Shown: positions 50,977 to 61,184, counted from the first letter of the stretch. The stretch is DNA of 64,000 nucleotides from Symbiodinium natans (GCA_905221605.1 CAJNDS010000456.1:35001-99000); one strand, 5' to 3'. The notes: a model not told the origin generated them from the letters alone. Made by a program: numbers and translations.

Positions 50977-53900
50977 ATGAGTGCAGCCCAAAGGGTCTTG
51001 CTCCTAGCGATGCTGGTCGCCTCCTGTCGTGGCCGACAAGGGGACACCTGCCAGGAACCAGACAGGCAAGCTCTCATACAGTTGCGGAATGCGCGGGAGA
51101 AGGGTTTGCTGGACGTGTCGGTGACCTTCCAACAGCTGCCTGTTCTCCAGCTCTTCTTTCCCTTCGGGAATCCGATGCCGGCAGGCAACTTTTCCGGCTC
51201 TTCCGGGCCCAATGTCACGAATGTCACGGAACACTTCGAGTGCGTGGTGCCCATTCCGCCTGGGGCCTCTTCCGACAAATGGGTGCCGTGCCTAAACATC
51301 ACAGAGCGGCAGCAGCTTCAGCAGGACGTCATCGCAGCCTCCTCGAACGCCAGCGAACCAAGCCTGGCTGAGTATCTTGCGACGGGTTCGTGGGATCCGG
51401 CGGGAAAGTGGGCAATTCCTATGGATTACTGGAACGACATGCGATGCAACTGTCCAAACTGCGCGGATGAGGAAGAGCTGTACACGGCTGTGGCATACGC
51501 GGTGCAGGGTAGCGGCCTCACCCTGGCGGACAACTTTACCGACTATGTCTTGAACTGCGAGACCTGCCCGGGGTGTCCTGACCAGAACCAGTGTGGTGCC
51601 GTGGTCGACTGCGACCCGGACGCCTTGCGGCTTGTTCCGTCTTGTGCACAGAAGCTCCAAGAGGATGGCTGGAACATCGATCATCTCTACGACTGCGGGG
51701 ATGGGTTCAAGATCCCGAAGCTCTATGTCAATGACAGCGAGTATTGCGACTGTCCAGACTGCAGCGACGAGGACAAATTCACTTGCAGCACTTGCAACGC
51801 GGAGTGTCCAACCGAGTGTGGCTATTGGGCTTTGTGCGGCAGCAACTCCTCGTTTACGCTGAACCCGATTTGCCATGGTGCCAATTTCAATTGGGATGCC
51901 CGCGCCGGCTACAAGGCTTGCAACAATGGCTGGACAATCCCGGCTGACTATTGGGATGACGAGTTCTACTGCGACTGCCCAGACTGCGAGGACGAAAGTA
52001 CTATCACCTGCCAGGAATGTGGCGGGTGCCCCAACGCCTCCGCCGCCTGCGGCGAATTTGTGGAGTGCTTCACTTCAGAGAGCATCCTGCCGACCCTGAA
52101 CCCATATTGCATCTTGCCTGCTTTGGGCGGATGGTCGCCAGGAAGCATCATCTCTTGCAACGCCTCAGATCCTGACGCCTGGAACATTTCGTCAAAATAC
52201 ATCAATGACGGGTACTGCGACTGCGGCAATTGCGAGGATGAGGATGAGTGGACCTGCGCGAACTGCTCGGTGGGATGCCCCAAACAATGCGGCGACAGCG
52301 TCCAATGCGTTGCGAACGAGGCGAACTTCAAGGCATGTGGTAGCATTCCAGACTTGGTGTACAGTTATGGATCTGGCGGCTATGGCGGCTATGGCCCTGG
52401 CTCTGGCTATGGTGGCTATAGCCCTGGCTCTGGCTTTGGCTATGGTGGCTATAGCCCTGGCTCTGGCTATGGCGGCTATAGCCCTGGCTCTGGCTATGGC
52501 GGCTATAGCCCTGGCGGGCATGACGATGCCAATACTGGTTTCGACGATGGCGACGATTCTATCCTGGACGATGCCAATACTGGTTTCGATGACGGGGATG
52601 ACGCTGGGGCCCAGAATCTCCTGAGCAACAAAGCCCAGACGAGGCGGTCCAAATTCTTCGTGTGCGAGAACGGTTGGACCATTCCGGTCGACTGGTACGA
52701 CGACAAGGACTTGGGGGACTTGGAATAAATTATAATTTTCTATGGGTCCTAATCCCTATATACCCAGAAGAACCCATAGAATTTTTTATTTTTACAGGGC
52801 CCCCAAATTCACCCTAGAGGAGTTCTGCGATTGTCGCAATTGCGAAGATGAGCCCAACATCACACTTGAGAGCTGTGGTATCCAGCCGCTGGCTTTCTGT
52901 GGAGACTACTTCTATTGTGGCGGAGAGGCGTCCGAGGTGCAGGGGGCTTGCGACTATGAGATATGGGAGCTCGGGCTGAACCCCGTGGTTTGCAGCAATG
53001 GCTGGACCAAGCCAGAGGATGCTTGGAATAACAACTTCTGCGATTGCCCGGACTGCGAGGATGAGAACGAGACGGGTTGGAACTGCGACAATTGCTACTG
53101 TCCTCAGGAGCAGTGCCGTGACAACGGCGCTTGTTTCGCTGGGATTTCCAGCCTCTTTGGCTTCCAGGGTACTTTTAATGCCCCGCCACCGTCGGCAAGC
53201 ACTACAACTACGACGTCGTCGACTCCGTCGCCGGGAACGACCTCGTCGACAAGCACTACAGACACGACGTCGTCGACTACATCCCCGGGAACGACGTCGT
53301 CGACCAGCGCTACATCCACGACGTCGTCGACTCCATCGCCGGGAACGACCTCGTCGACAAGCGCTACAGACACGACGTCGTCGACTACATCCCCGGGAAC
53401 GACGTCGTCGACCAGCACTACATCCACGACGTCGTCGACTCCATCGCCGGGAACGACCTCGTCGACAAGCGCTACAGACACGACGTCGTCGACTACATCC
53501 CCGGGAACGACGTCGTCGACCAGCACTACATCCACGACGTCGTCGACACGCACTGCGGCCACGACGGCTGGCATCGACACCACGACGTCGGCTGCCACAG
53601 ATGTTTTGTCTCAAGACCTTCCGCAAGATGTTGCTGACGGTTCCACGATCATCCCTGTAGCTGATGTCACCCTGTTCAACGTCGGGGACATCATCCAGAT
53701 CTCTGATGCGAATGGGGCTGAGATCAAGATCGTGGTTAATATTACCTCCGAGGGCACATCGGGACCACAGCTCCTTGAGCAACATGTTGTCACCAGAGCC
53801 GCCCTGCACATGGCAGATACGGCTGTACCGGGAAATCTCATTGTGGACTCGCCACTTGAGAGCAACTACCTGGTGAACCGGTCCGCAAGTGTGACAATTG

Positions 53901-56900
53901 TCTTGACATCGTCGACTACATCGCCGGGAACGACGTCGTCGACCAGCGTGCCATCGCCGGACGAAGGCAAGGGCCATGGTTCCACCTACGCCTACCACAA
54001 AGGAGCCTTCCCTTGGCACTACTGGCACGCTTCCAAAGGCAGGGCGCGCAAGCCGCACGGAAACAGGAGATGGGGGTGGCACGGGAAGCAGCACTTCTCA
54101 TACTCGCTGACGCAAGAGGGATTGGAGAGGAAGACCGTCAACCAGGAGCGCAGGGTCCTCCGATCCATGCTAGCCAGCGAGGGATGTTTTTTCCTGAGCT
54201 GCCTCTCGGATATCTTCAATAAGGCCGCCGAAACCGTGTCGGACTTCGTCGCGAAAACCGCCGACACCGTAGCCTCCAAAGTGACGACGCTTGCTGAGAA
54301 GGCGGCAGCCTGGGCTGAGGGTGCAGTGAACGATGCTGTCAAGTGGGGAACCCAGGCCGTCGCCGACCTCGTGGATTGGTCCGAGGAAGCAGCCAGACAG
54401 GCAACTACATTTTGGGAAGTTTCGAACGTGGTGCTCGAGGAAGCGCTGGATCACTTTGCCCAAGTCGGAGCCGCGTTTGCGATGGAGGCTGCCGAAGCCG
54501 CCGGAGAATTCTTCATGAGCGCCTTCAACACTGGCAAAGAAGTCATCGGCACATTCTTGGAGAAGCACCTCGCCAACATCCTGGATGAGGCCAATGTCCA
54601 ACCGAGACCCACTTTCTGTGGTGGCGTTGTGTTTCCCGACGAAGCTCTTTCCGTGGTCAGCAACCCCAACAACGACTGTTGGAAAAAAGTGACCGACATG
54701 ACCGAGGAGATCGCCGACTTCTTCGTCGACGACGTTGGGCGGCTCCTGGACGCAATTGCCACGCGCGTGTCAAACATGCTGGAAGATGAGGACTTATGGA
54801 AGGCATTGCTTGGCAAGCTTGGGCTTACCCTGATCGAAAGCCTTGCCTCACTGGTACTCCCCATATCTCGGTCAGTCAATGTCTACAAAGATATCTTGGC
54901 GGTCATGGTGACCTATTTGAACACGCACCTTCTGCCCTTGTACGCAGACCTTTCAGCCTTCTTCGCCGATGTCGGAAGGTTCCTGGCCGCGTTGTCCGAA
55001 CGAACGTCGAGCCTTATCAATTCTGTCTTCAACGAAGCTGGCCCCTTCAACTTCAATGGCTTCGAAGGGAAAACGTGGTACATTTCGCTGTGCACGGAAA
55101 CGTTCTTTCTCGGATTCACCCTCGGCTCCTGCATCTACTACCCCTTCAAGTACGGCGCCACTGACAACGACTACTTTGTCATCGAAGTAGGCTTCGGGGT
55201 CGAGAAGGACCTTGGCACTCGTTCACTTAGCACAGAACTCGGAGTCGAAGGCGGCATCCAGATCGGGCCCATCATGACCAACGACAAGAGTGACTTGGAG
55301 GGGCAGTCATTCTCAGTCGGCTTGGACATCGACTTCCAGACGAGGAACCCCAAGACCCCGAATATCAACGTCGGCCCATCCATGACTTATGGCATCAGCC
55401 CGGTAAAGCTGTTGACTCTCGACTTTTTCGCCGGCATCAACTTCGCGCTCGACTTGTTGGACACGCCGGATGGGGGAGTGTCCTTCAGCTTCTGGAGCAC
55501 GAAGCAGTACGCTTGGAAGCTGCCTGGGCTGCGGGAAATCCTGGGGCCCGTCTTGGGCAATCTGTTCGAGACTGGCCCCACGGCCAAAAAGGAGTACAAC
55601 TACAACGCTGGGGCAGGTGGCCTTGTACAATTGGCGGACGGGCTGCTGTCCCGTGGCAACCGAACTTCGAAGAAGCGGACATCAATGGACCAGTCGCTCT
55701 TCATAGGCGAAGGCAAGGGTGGCGCAGGTGGCGCAATCATCGACGGGGTCACAAGCACTGTCAGCTCCGTGGTCAACGTGGGAGAGGTCGGCTTGATACA
55801 GGCCGTGGACAAGGTTGCACCAGACTTCACGCAACCTACTCCTCCCCTGGTTGCAACTCCCCCGTCGCCCGGGCCGCCCCCACCTCCTCCCATTCCGGAG
55901 CCGGCGCAGGTGGACGACGTGTGGTTGAGGGGTTTCCTGATTGCCACTGGCAGCCCCTTGGAGGGCCCGATGGAGTTGCCAGCAAAGCGGCGGTGGGTCT
56001 ACGTTGCAGGTGCGGACTGTGCAGTGGGCACGGCCGTGACCACCGAAGCAGAATGCAATGAGGCCTCCTTGTACCTGGAAGCCGCGCCGCACCGCGGCAA
56101 TGACCTTGACGTCGAAGTAGGAGCTTGGAAAGACATACCTTTGGGCTGCTCCATTAAGGGGAGTGCCGACACTCCGCGCAACTACCAGAAAGTCCACTGG
56201 AACACCGACGCCCGGACGAACAGCGCCCGTGCAACAACCGACGAGTTCCGTGCCATCTGCCGCAGGCCCTTCTACGTGGCGCAGCAGAGTCAGAGGGACT
56301 GCATGGGTGGCGCCAGGATTCTCCGCAAAGACACGTGTGTCGACGCGTACATGCAGCTGCAGTCGAGCTTTAAGAAGATCCTCCCGCCTCGGTCGATGCC
56401 GCTGCCGCAGATGAACCCAAGCGACAAGCGCATTCCGCCGGCCTGCTCTGTCGAGTGGGACGTGACCGACAAGAGGCAGCTCTTCTTTGCAAGCGACTTC
56501 TCGAAGACCTTCTCACCAACTGCCGGTCAGGACTACGCTCGGCCCGTGTGCAAGAAGCAGCAGTATTGGCTCGAAAGGCCTGGAGCCACCTCCTGCCCAA
56601 GAGGCTCGCAGATCACAAGCAAGGAGGAGTGCGAGAATGCCTACCAGAACCTGAAGGATCGCCTTCCGCGTCTCCGTGCCCGGGACCGAACCATACAAGG
56701 CTACTGGAATGCCTTGCTCGCGGGCTGCGCGGTCCAATACAAGGGAGACATGACGCCTCACTTCAACACCAACCCGGCACCTACGAATATGCTGCGGGAT
56801 GGGCTCGGCTTCTACGTCCCTATGTGCAAACAGCCCAGCTGGTGGCTGGGAGAAAATGGGGGCCGCTGTCCTATGGGAACAGAAATCACCACGTTCCTGG

Positions 56901-57884
56901 AGTGCAAGATGGCACACAGGGCGTTGCGCCACGAGTACCCGACGAACCCGAAAAAGAGCTTCGTGGTGACGGATGTCACGCACATTCCACGAGGCTGCTC
57001 TGTGCCTAAGGATCACAAAGAACCACATGGACCAGACGCCCACTTCAATGTTGCCAAGGGCGACAACGTGCATAAGGGCTGGTACCCGATCTGCAAGCCA
57101 GCTCGATACGTCTTGGGTCGCCGAACAGTCCGACGCTGCCCTGAAGGCGCTGAGATCCGTACGGCCGAAGAGTGCCTTCGTGCCCACAACACTCTCAAGA
57201 AGGAGATCAAAAAGGCCTATGGAGGCTGGCGCTCCAAGGGACTGATCAGCCTATACGCTCCGGGCAACGAGATTCCGCCCTTCTGCAGCTCTGGTGGCGG
57301 CCCGGACACGAGCCCCTACTTCAACATCAACGCCATCTCCTTGGGCTCTGGTGCAGACAGCGGGAAGTACAAGGTGGTCTGCAAGGTGGCGGTCACGGGT
57401 CAAGAGGCCCCGGCGACCCCTATCATCGAGCTCGGGCCGATTCGGGCCACGTACCACATGCTCAACGCCGACGGCTACACCTGCGAGCCCAAGAGTCTGA
57501 CCTTCGATCCAAGCTTTCGGCAGCCGGACACTCTCAAGCTGGCCCTCGTTTGCTGCAACGGAGCCCGGGCAATTGCCATCAAAAGCGGCGCCACTTGCAG
57601 TCCTGTAGGCCTGACGTGGGAGCTTGCCAGGCAAGCGTGCGAGGACCGTGGCGAACGCCTGTGCAGCAGTAACGAGGTCACTTGGGGGGGGATTTGGAAT
57701 AGTCTTTAAATGTCTATGGGTTCTAGTCCTAAAACAAATTTCAGTTTACATTTTTATGGGGCCCCCGAATCCACCCTAGGTCAGTTTGGATGCAGACTCT
57801 GCAAGAGCCTGGATCGACGGCCAATGCTCATCGAGCACAGGAGTCGCCCCGAGCTTCTGGACAATTGAGGACTGCTACTTGTAG
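50977..57884 (+). CDS. Giant secreted mosaic protein, three exons, 2230 residues
   Basis: Exons 50977-52707, 52820-57676 and 57780-57884. The ATG follows an in-frame TAG by two codons. MSAAQRVLLLAMLVASCRG is a clear signal peptide. Then come six acidic Cys modules such as YWDDEFYCDCPDCEDE and YINDGYCDCGNCEDEDEWTC, resembling LDL-receptor class A Ca2+ cages; the fifth is split by intron 1. Between modules 4 and 5 lie a GYGGYSPGSGYGGYSPGSG repeat and an acidic DDANTGFDDGDD repeat. A Thr/Ser mucin-like stretch (about residues 700-830) follows, then an ADGSTIIPVADVTLFNVGD strand module. Next are a long amphipathic helical region (about 1040-1170), an unrecognised beta-rich region (about 1310-1510), a Pro hinge and five Cys repeats of about 95 residues. 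The end is ACEDRGERLCSSNEV joined to SLDADSARAWIDGQC. Probably a cell-surface or extracellular matrix protein; family unknown. Joining the exons is supported by restored domains, not by transcripts. Confidence 0.82.
52370..52600 (+). repeat. Coding Gly/Tyr/Ser repeat and acidic repeat
   Basis: GGCTATAGCCCTGGCTCTGG-type 30-bp units encode GYGGYSPGSG about five times. They are followed by two copies of a 42-bp unit encoding DDANTGFDDGDDS. Both lie in frame inside exon 1 of the secreted protein gene. Confidence 0.9.
52708..52819 (+). other. Intron 1 (112 nt, GA-AG)
   Basis: The join AAG|GACTTGG...CCTAGAG|GAG TTC restores WYDDK-EFCDCRNCEDE, the same spacing as the uninterrupted modules (YWDDEFYCDCPDCEDE). 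Retention would add DLGDLE and a stop. The 5' border is GA, a donor type reported for Symbiodiniaceae. Both borders fall inside the duplicated AGGA. Confidence 0.75.
52710..52817 (+). mobile_element. Introner copy 1 (108 bp, TIRs, AGGA duplication)
   Basis: The element runs CTTGGGGGACTTGGAAT to GGGCCCCCAAATTCACCC plus TAG. The ends are imperfect inverted repeats: CTTGGGGG-ACTTGG against CTAGGGTGAATTTGG. It is flanked by AGGA at 52706-52709 and 52818-52821. Inside, TTCTATGGGT (52738-52747) and ACCCATAGAA (52772-52781) form a perfect 10-bp stem. The last 29 bases match copy 2 at 25 positions, and CTATGGGTYCTARTCC is shared near the middle. It encodes nothing. Confidence 0.8.
53190..53560 (+). 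repeat. Coding Thr/Ser mucin-like minisatellite
   Basis: Units of about 60 bp encode TTSSTPSPGTTSSTSATD and TTSSTTSPGTTSSTSTTS in alternation, about six times, nearly identical in DNA. A lone further unit (SSTTSPGTTSSTS) occurs near 53910-53945. It is likely an O-glycosylated linker. The repeat also opens long minus-strand frames, which are shadows. Confidence 0.9.
55960..57400 (+). repeat. Five tandem ~95-residue Cys repeats (coding)
   Basis: Each unit has the pattern Y-x-G-x(4)-C-P-x-G-x(2)-I-x-T-x-E-E-C-x(2)-A, then IPxGCSV, an HFNTN-like block and PICK. Examples: CPRGSQITSKEECENAYQNL, RCPMGTEITTFLECKMAHRA, RCPEGAEIRTAEECLRAHNT. Four conserved Cys per unit suggest disulphide-bonded extracellular domains. 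Protein-level divergence is high, so the array is old, unlike the repeats at 34-36 kb. Confidence 0.75.
57677..57779 (+). other. Intron 2 (103 nt, GT-AG)
   Basis: The join GAG|GTCACTTGG...CACCCTAG|GTC AGT converts the premature end TWGGIWNSL into VSLDADSARAWIDGQCSSST, continuing GVAPSFWTIEDCYL and TAG. This adds two Cys to the C-terminal GERLCSS-type domain. The phase is 0 on both sides. Confidence 0.75.
57681..57779 (+). mobile_element. Introner copy 2 (99 bp, TIRs, GTCA duplication)
   Basis: The element starts CTTGGGGGGGGATTTGGAAT and ends GGGGCCCCCGAATCCACCC plus TAG. The ends are imperfect inverted repeats (CTAGGGTGGATTCGG on the complementary strand). GTCA flanks it at 57677-57680 and 57780-57783. 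It has the same orientation relative to the gene as copy 1. The internal stem of copy 1 is not kept: the right half reads CAAATTTCAGTTTACATTTT. Confidence 0.8.
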
Positions 57885-59320
57885 GGAGGCGCAGGCCCTA
57901 CGTAGTCCCTCATAATTTAGCCTGAAACATAAGGGTTTAGGAGTTTAGGATTTAGGCCCTTGAGCCCCTAACCCCCCCCAACAAAAAAAATCAAACTAAG
58001 CCCTTGTGACAGAGGGACTCATGGGCGTTTTTAATTTAAGCCGGTTGTACAGGTTTGAAGTGTTTCAAGTCGTTATTTTCCACCTGCACCTGCGATGCGG
58101 TTTCGGGTCTTGCTTTTGGGCTTGTGTAATGTAGGGTTTGTTTGAGTTAGATTCTTGGGGTCTTCTGGCTCGCAGGGTGCAGATGATAGGGCGCAAAAGC
58201 ATGCGCCAATTAGCTGCACGTCCTAGCACCCCTTCGACCGCGTGGGCTGCTTGATCGCTGCTTCCTGAAGGGGCAGTATCTCAGTGCTCACATGCGGATT
58301 TTGCACGGATCGAGCTGCGTGCTCCCAACAGTGCTTGACATTCTTCCAACATTGCTTCCGAAGGCTCTTCTCAGAATTGCTGTTGTTGCTCCTGTGATTA
58401 TTCTTCTTGAAGCCTTGTGGAGGTACCTAGCTCCAACTGCACCGTGAATCCCTTTCTCCGCGTCCAGGATTCTATCGGCCCCTTACATCCCGTAGACTCG
58501 ATGCCCTAGGAACCCTAGAAGCCCCGAAACTCTTGTGCCTGGGAACAGCCAACACAGGCGTGTGTGATGGCTTTGCGTAAGTTCGGATGGAGGGCCGACA
58601 TGAATCTCGCAGTCGCTGTCTCCGCTATTTTTGCCATCCAAATGGCCCGGCCTAAACCCCAAGCCCTAAATTTCCTAAAGGACCACGGAACACCCGGCCG
58701 GGGCCTATGTGCGAGTGTGTATATGTTTTGATGGCTGCTGGAACCGGAAAAATTTTAATCAGCTCAGCTCGTTATAGAGAGAAGCTTTGGGCCGGAACTC
58801 GCGCAGCAACGACGTGGATCAATGCCAGCAGGTAGAAATGGGACCAGTGAAAACCATGCAACTTTTCACTGCACATTGCGGTGTGGTGCATAGAATTCTT
58901 GACGAGGACAAGAACATGGAGAAAGTCCCCAGCTTAGCAGTCGGACATCTGTCTCCAGATACGGCTGGACCTATCATTTTTGTTCTTCCTGTGTGCCTGG
59001 ACACGGCTTCCAGCATATCGACTCACATCAGGCAACTCAGTTCGAAGTCCTGAATCCCTACAGACAATTTCCGCGCTGGCCACGTCATGAGTAAGGCACT
59101 TTAGGAAATACAGCAGTGCTTCCTCAAGAAGCATCAACACTCAGGCCGAGGAAACCTCGAAAGTCTTCCGCGAGGTGAAGCCTATGAGGCCGAACTGTGA
59201 GAGTCAAATTCGGTGTAAATTTGGGCTTAGGGTTTAGGGTTTTCAGGTAACAAGGTTTGGAGTTTAAGGCCTTGTTATTAAGGCCCATGTCTGCTGGCAC
59301 ATTCTCAAGATGGCTGTGGC
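57885..59320. other. Spacer with telomere-like patches; no gene seen
   Basis: TTTAGG/CCTAAA-type patches occur at about 57935-57975, 58125-58150, 58650-58680 and 59220-59245. No exon was recognised. Confidence 0.45.
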
Positions 59321-59326
59321 TCGGCA

Positions 59327-59540
59327 TGCACGGTACTGTGGATGGAGGAAAATCTTTGCACCGCTTTCAGGACACAGAAGTAGCTACGCCCCGCACCTGT
59401 GGCTTTTGCACATTTGGTCCAATGACATAAATCTTGCACCGCCTCCAGGATGCCAAGACTCAATGTTAAGAAGGGTGCGCGGTAAATTGGGTCGACCTAG
59501 ATGAGTAGGTGGTGCAAGATTTCCTCCATCCACCGTGCCG
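59327..59540. repeat. Inverted repeat pair with internal direct copy
   Basis: The left arm GCACGGTACTGTGGATGGAG continues GAAAATCTTTGCACC (59329-59362). The right arm (about 59507-59536) is its reverse complement with a 3-base deletion and two 1-base differences. A third partial copy, AAATCTTGCACCGCCTCCAGGA, lies at 59428-59449 in the left arm's orientation. The span of about 210 bp could be a small foldback element. Confidence 0.65.
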
Positions 59541-59639
59541 CCTTTTCTTGGCTTGCTGGGCTGTGCCTGCTTCAATCGACAGGCCCTACGAAAGTTCATG
59601 GAAAGCAGCTGACGAGCAGACGACAAAATCCGCCAGAGT

Positions 59640-60110
59640 CTTATGTAAGGTATACATATATCATATGTGCATACCCTATCTGTGTCCTTTTCATACTCTA
59701 CCTCCGTGAGTTTGTTCGAGGAATGACCGCGGAAGACGTTTGCCCCCCCAAAATACATTTTTAAATGAACATCATCCCAATTGGAAAAGTCTTCTGCCAT
59801 CCCGAATTAACAATTCTGGATTCTATTTTATCTTTTTATTTCTGATTCGAAGAATAATCGAGAATATATGATTTCATTTCTATTGTTGTCATTGAAGAAT
59901 TTTAGACTAACAATGGTAAAATTTAGGGGAAGTAGGCGAGTTTCGTCATTCAAAAACAATGATTGTGTTTTGATTTGGGCATGTATACATTTCTCGCGGT
60001 TATTTTTTTCAGGAATTTGGGTGCAGTTTCATGATTTGTTGGGTGAATTTGTGTTTCTTTTTTATGGAAAATGTTCGTTGATAATTTTATGCCCACCGAC
60101 CGCGCGCTCG
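59640..60110 (-). pseudogene. AT-rich decayed coding island, unrecognised
   Basis: Minus-strand pieces from 60110 downward: IKLSTNIFHKKETQIHPTNH (continuing ETAPKFLKKITARNVYMPKS), then after a frame change TRLLPLNFTIVSLKFFNDNN (continuing RNEIIYSRLFFESEIKR), then MAEDFSNWDDVHLKMYFGGA (continuing NVFRGHSSNKLTEVEYEKDT). The Asn/Lys/Ile-rich style matches the islands at 11-13 and 40.6-41.4 kb, all on the minus strand. The plus-strand frame here is also open but hydrophobic and low in complexity. No domain was recognised. Confidence 0.35.
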
Positions 60111-60337
60111 CGCGCAGACCTGCTCTCTTATAGTGTGAAAGTAGACGAGGGCGCCCAGTAGCTGCTAGTTCTCTCAATCAAGAACAGGTACTTAAGGAAC
60201 ACCAGAGATAGATTAGGAAACCTTTACATGGGCCGTGCCTCTGCATGTCTTAAATGCATACAGCGTTATATCTCCTGCTTGACTCGGCCAAGGGAGCAGC
60301 CACAGCTGGCGATCTGCTGTATGCTTCCTAAGGTCAG

Positions 60338-60388
60338 AGGATGCGCGAGGGCCAGAACATCAACAGCTCGCTGAGTGTCCTTGGACAG
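60338..60388 (+). CDS. Kinesin motor exon 1 of 3 visible
   Basis: After a GGTCAG acceptor the frame reads RMREGQNINSSLSVLGQ, then a GC donor (CAG|GC). This is the kinesin switch-II helix block (R..EG..IN.SL..LG). Only 17 codons long, it is visible because the next two exons continue the same conserved block. Confidence 0.75.
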
Positions 60389-60684
60389 GCCGAAGCAGAC
60401 ACAGGGCCAAGGCATGTCAAAACGGATGAGAGCTGCCTCATACCGACCTTAACTACTAAAAGGGGTGCTTCGCCAAGAGAAGGTGTACCAGAAAGAGGGA
60501 ATCAGATCCGCAGCTTGTCGGGTAGAGCACAACTAGGACCCCAAATAGCACAACTAGGACCCCGAGTAGGCTCTTCTTTCCTTCTTTCAAGGCTCCCTCA
60601 GAAGCCCCTATAATCCAAAAGGCACATGCCCTTCTATTCCTAGGTTACTCTTCGGTCTAGACAAAGAGAGCCTGACATCAACAG

Positions 60685-60731
60685 GTCATCTCGAAGCTGG
60701 CCCAGGGCAAGTTCAAGCACGTGCCCTTCAG
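60685..60731 (+). CDS. Kinesin motor exon 2
   Basis: After an ATCAACAG acceptor it reads VISKLAQGKFKHVPF plus AG of the next codon, then a GC donor (TTCAG|GC). Kinesins carry V...L......HVPYR here, in direct continuation of exon 1. The 296-nt intron between them is phase 0. Confidence 0.75.
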
Positions 60732-60789
60732 GCGCCACAGAGAGCCCAACGCAAACCCTCAGCTGCCCCCAGTGCCTTCTTCTTTCATT

Positions 60790-60860
60790 ATATGCCACAA
60801 ACTTGTCTTAGGTTTAGGGCTTAGGGTTTAATGAGGGTTTAGGGTTTAGGGTCAAGGCCA
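60790..60860. repeat. Telomere-like patch inside kinesin intron 2
   Basis: GGTTTAGGGCTTAGGGTTTA and similar units lie within the 453-nt intron, followed by GTTTAGGGTTTAGGGTCAAG. Confidence 0.7.
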
Positions 60861-61184
60861 GAGTCGTCGGCCCGTCTTCGGCCGCTTCGCAAGAAAACCC
60901 CAAGTGATCGAGTCATCTTGACGCCGCAATATAGGTGAGTCTTCACCTTTCACGAACACGAAGCTGGTTTAGGGTTTGAGTTTTGTAGCAGCCTTAACAA
61001 CTAGAAGGGCTATTGCAGATGGCTTACAAAGAATGAGTATAGAAGAAATTCCAGCAGGCGATATTTTTGGTAAGATACTCAGATGTGATATGGCGTTACT
61101 ACGTGGATAGGGTACCTACTCATAAAGGGTTGTTAGGAGACCATTGTCCGTCAAAGTATGCCTGGGCATTGGTGTGCGATGAAG

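Noticed and set aside
52400..52515. Regular short repeats suggesting a CRISPR-like array
   Set aside because: Units are contiguous, in frame and encode GYGGYSPGSG. There are no spacers, and the context is a eukaryotic coding exon.
52814..54094. Long minus-strand open frame (426 codons, Arg/Ser-rich) over the secreted-protein gene
   Set aside because: It is the complement of the Thr/Ser mucin repeat and Cys modules. The plus strand has signal peptide, ordered domains and splice-consistent joins, so this is a shadow.
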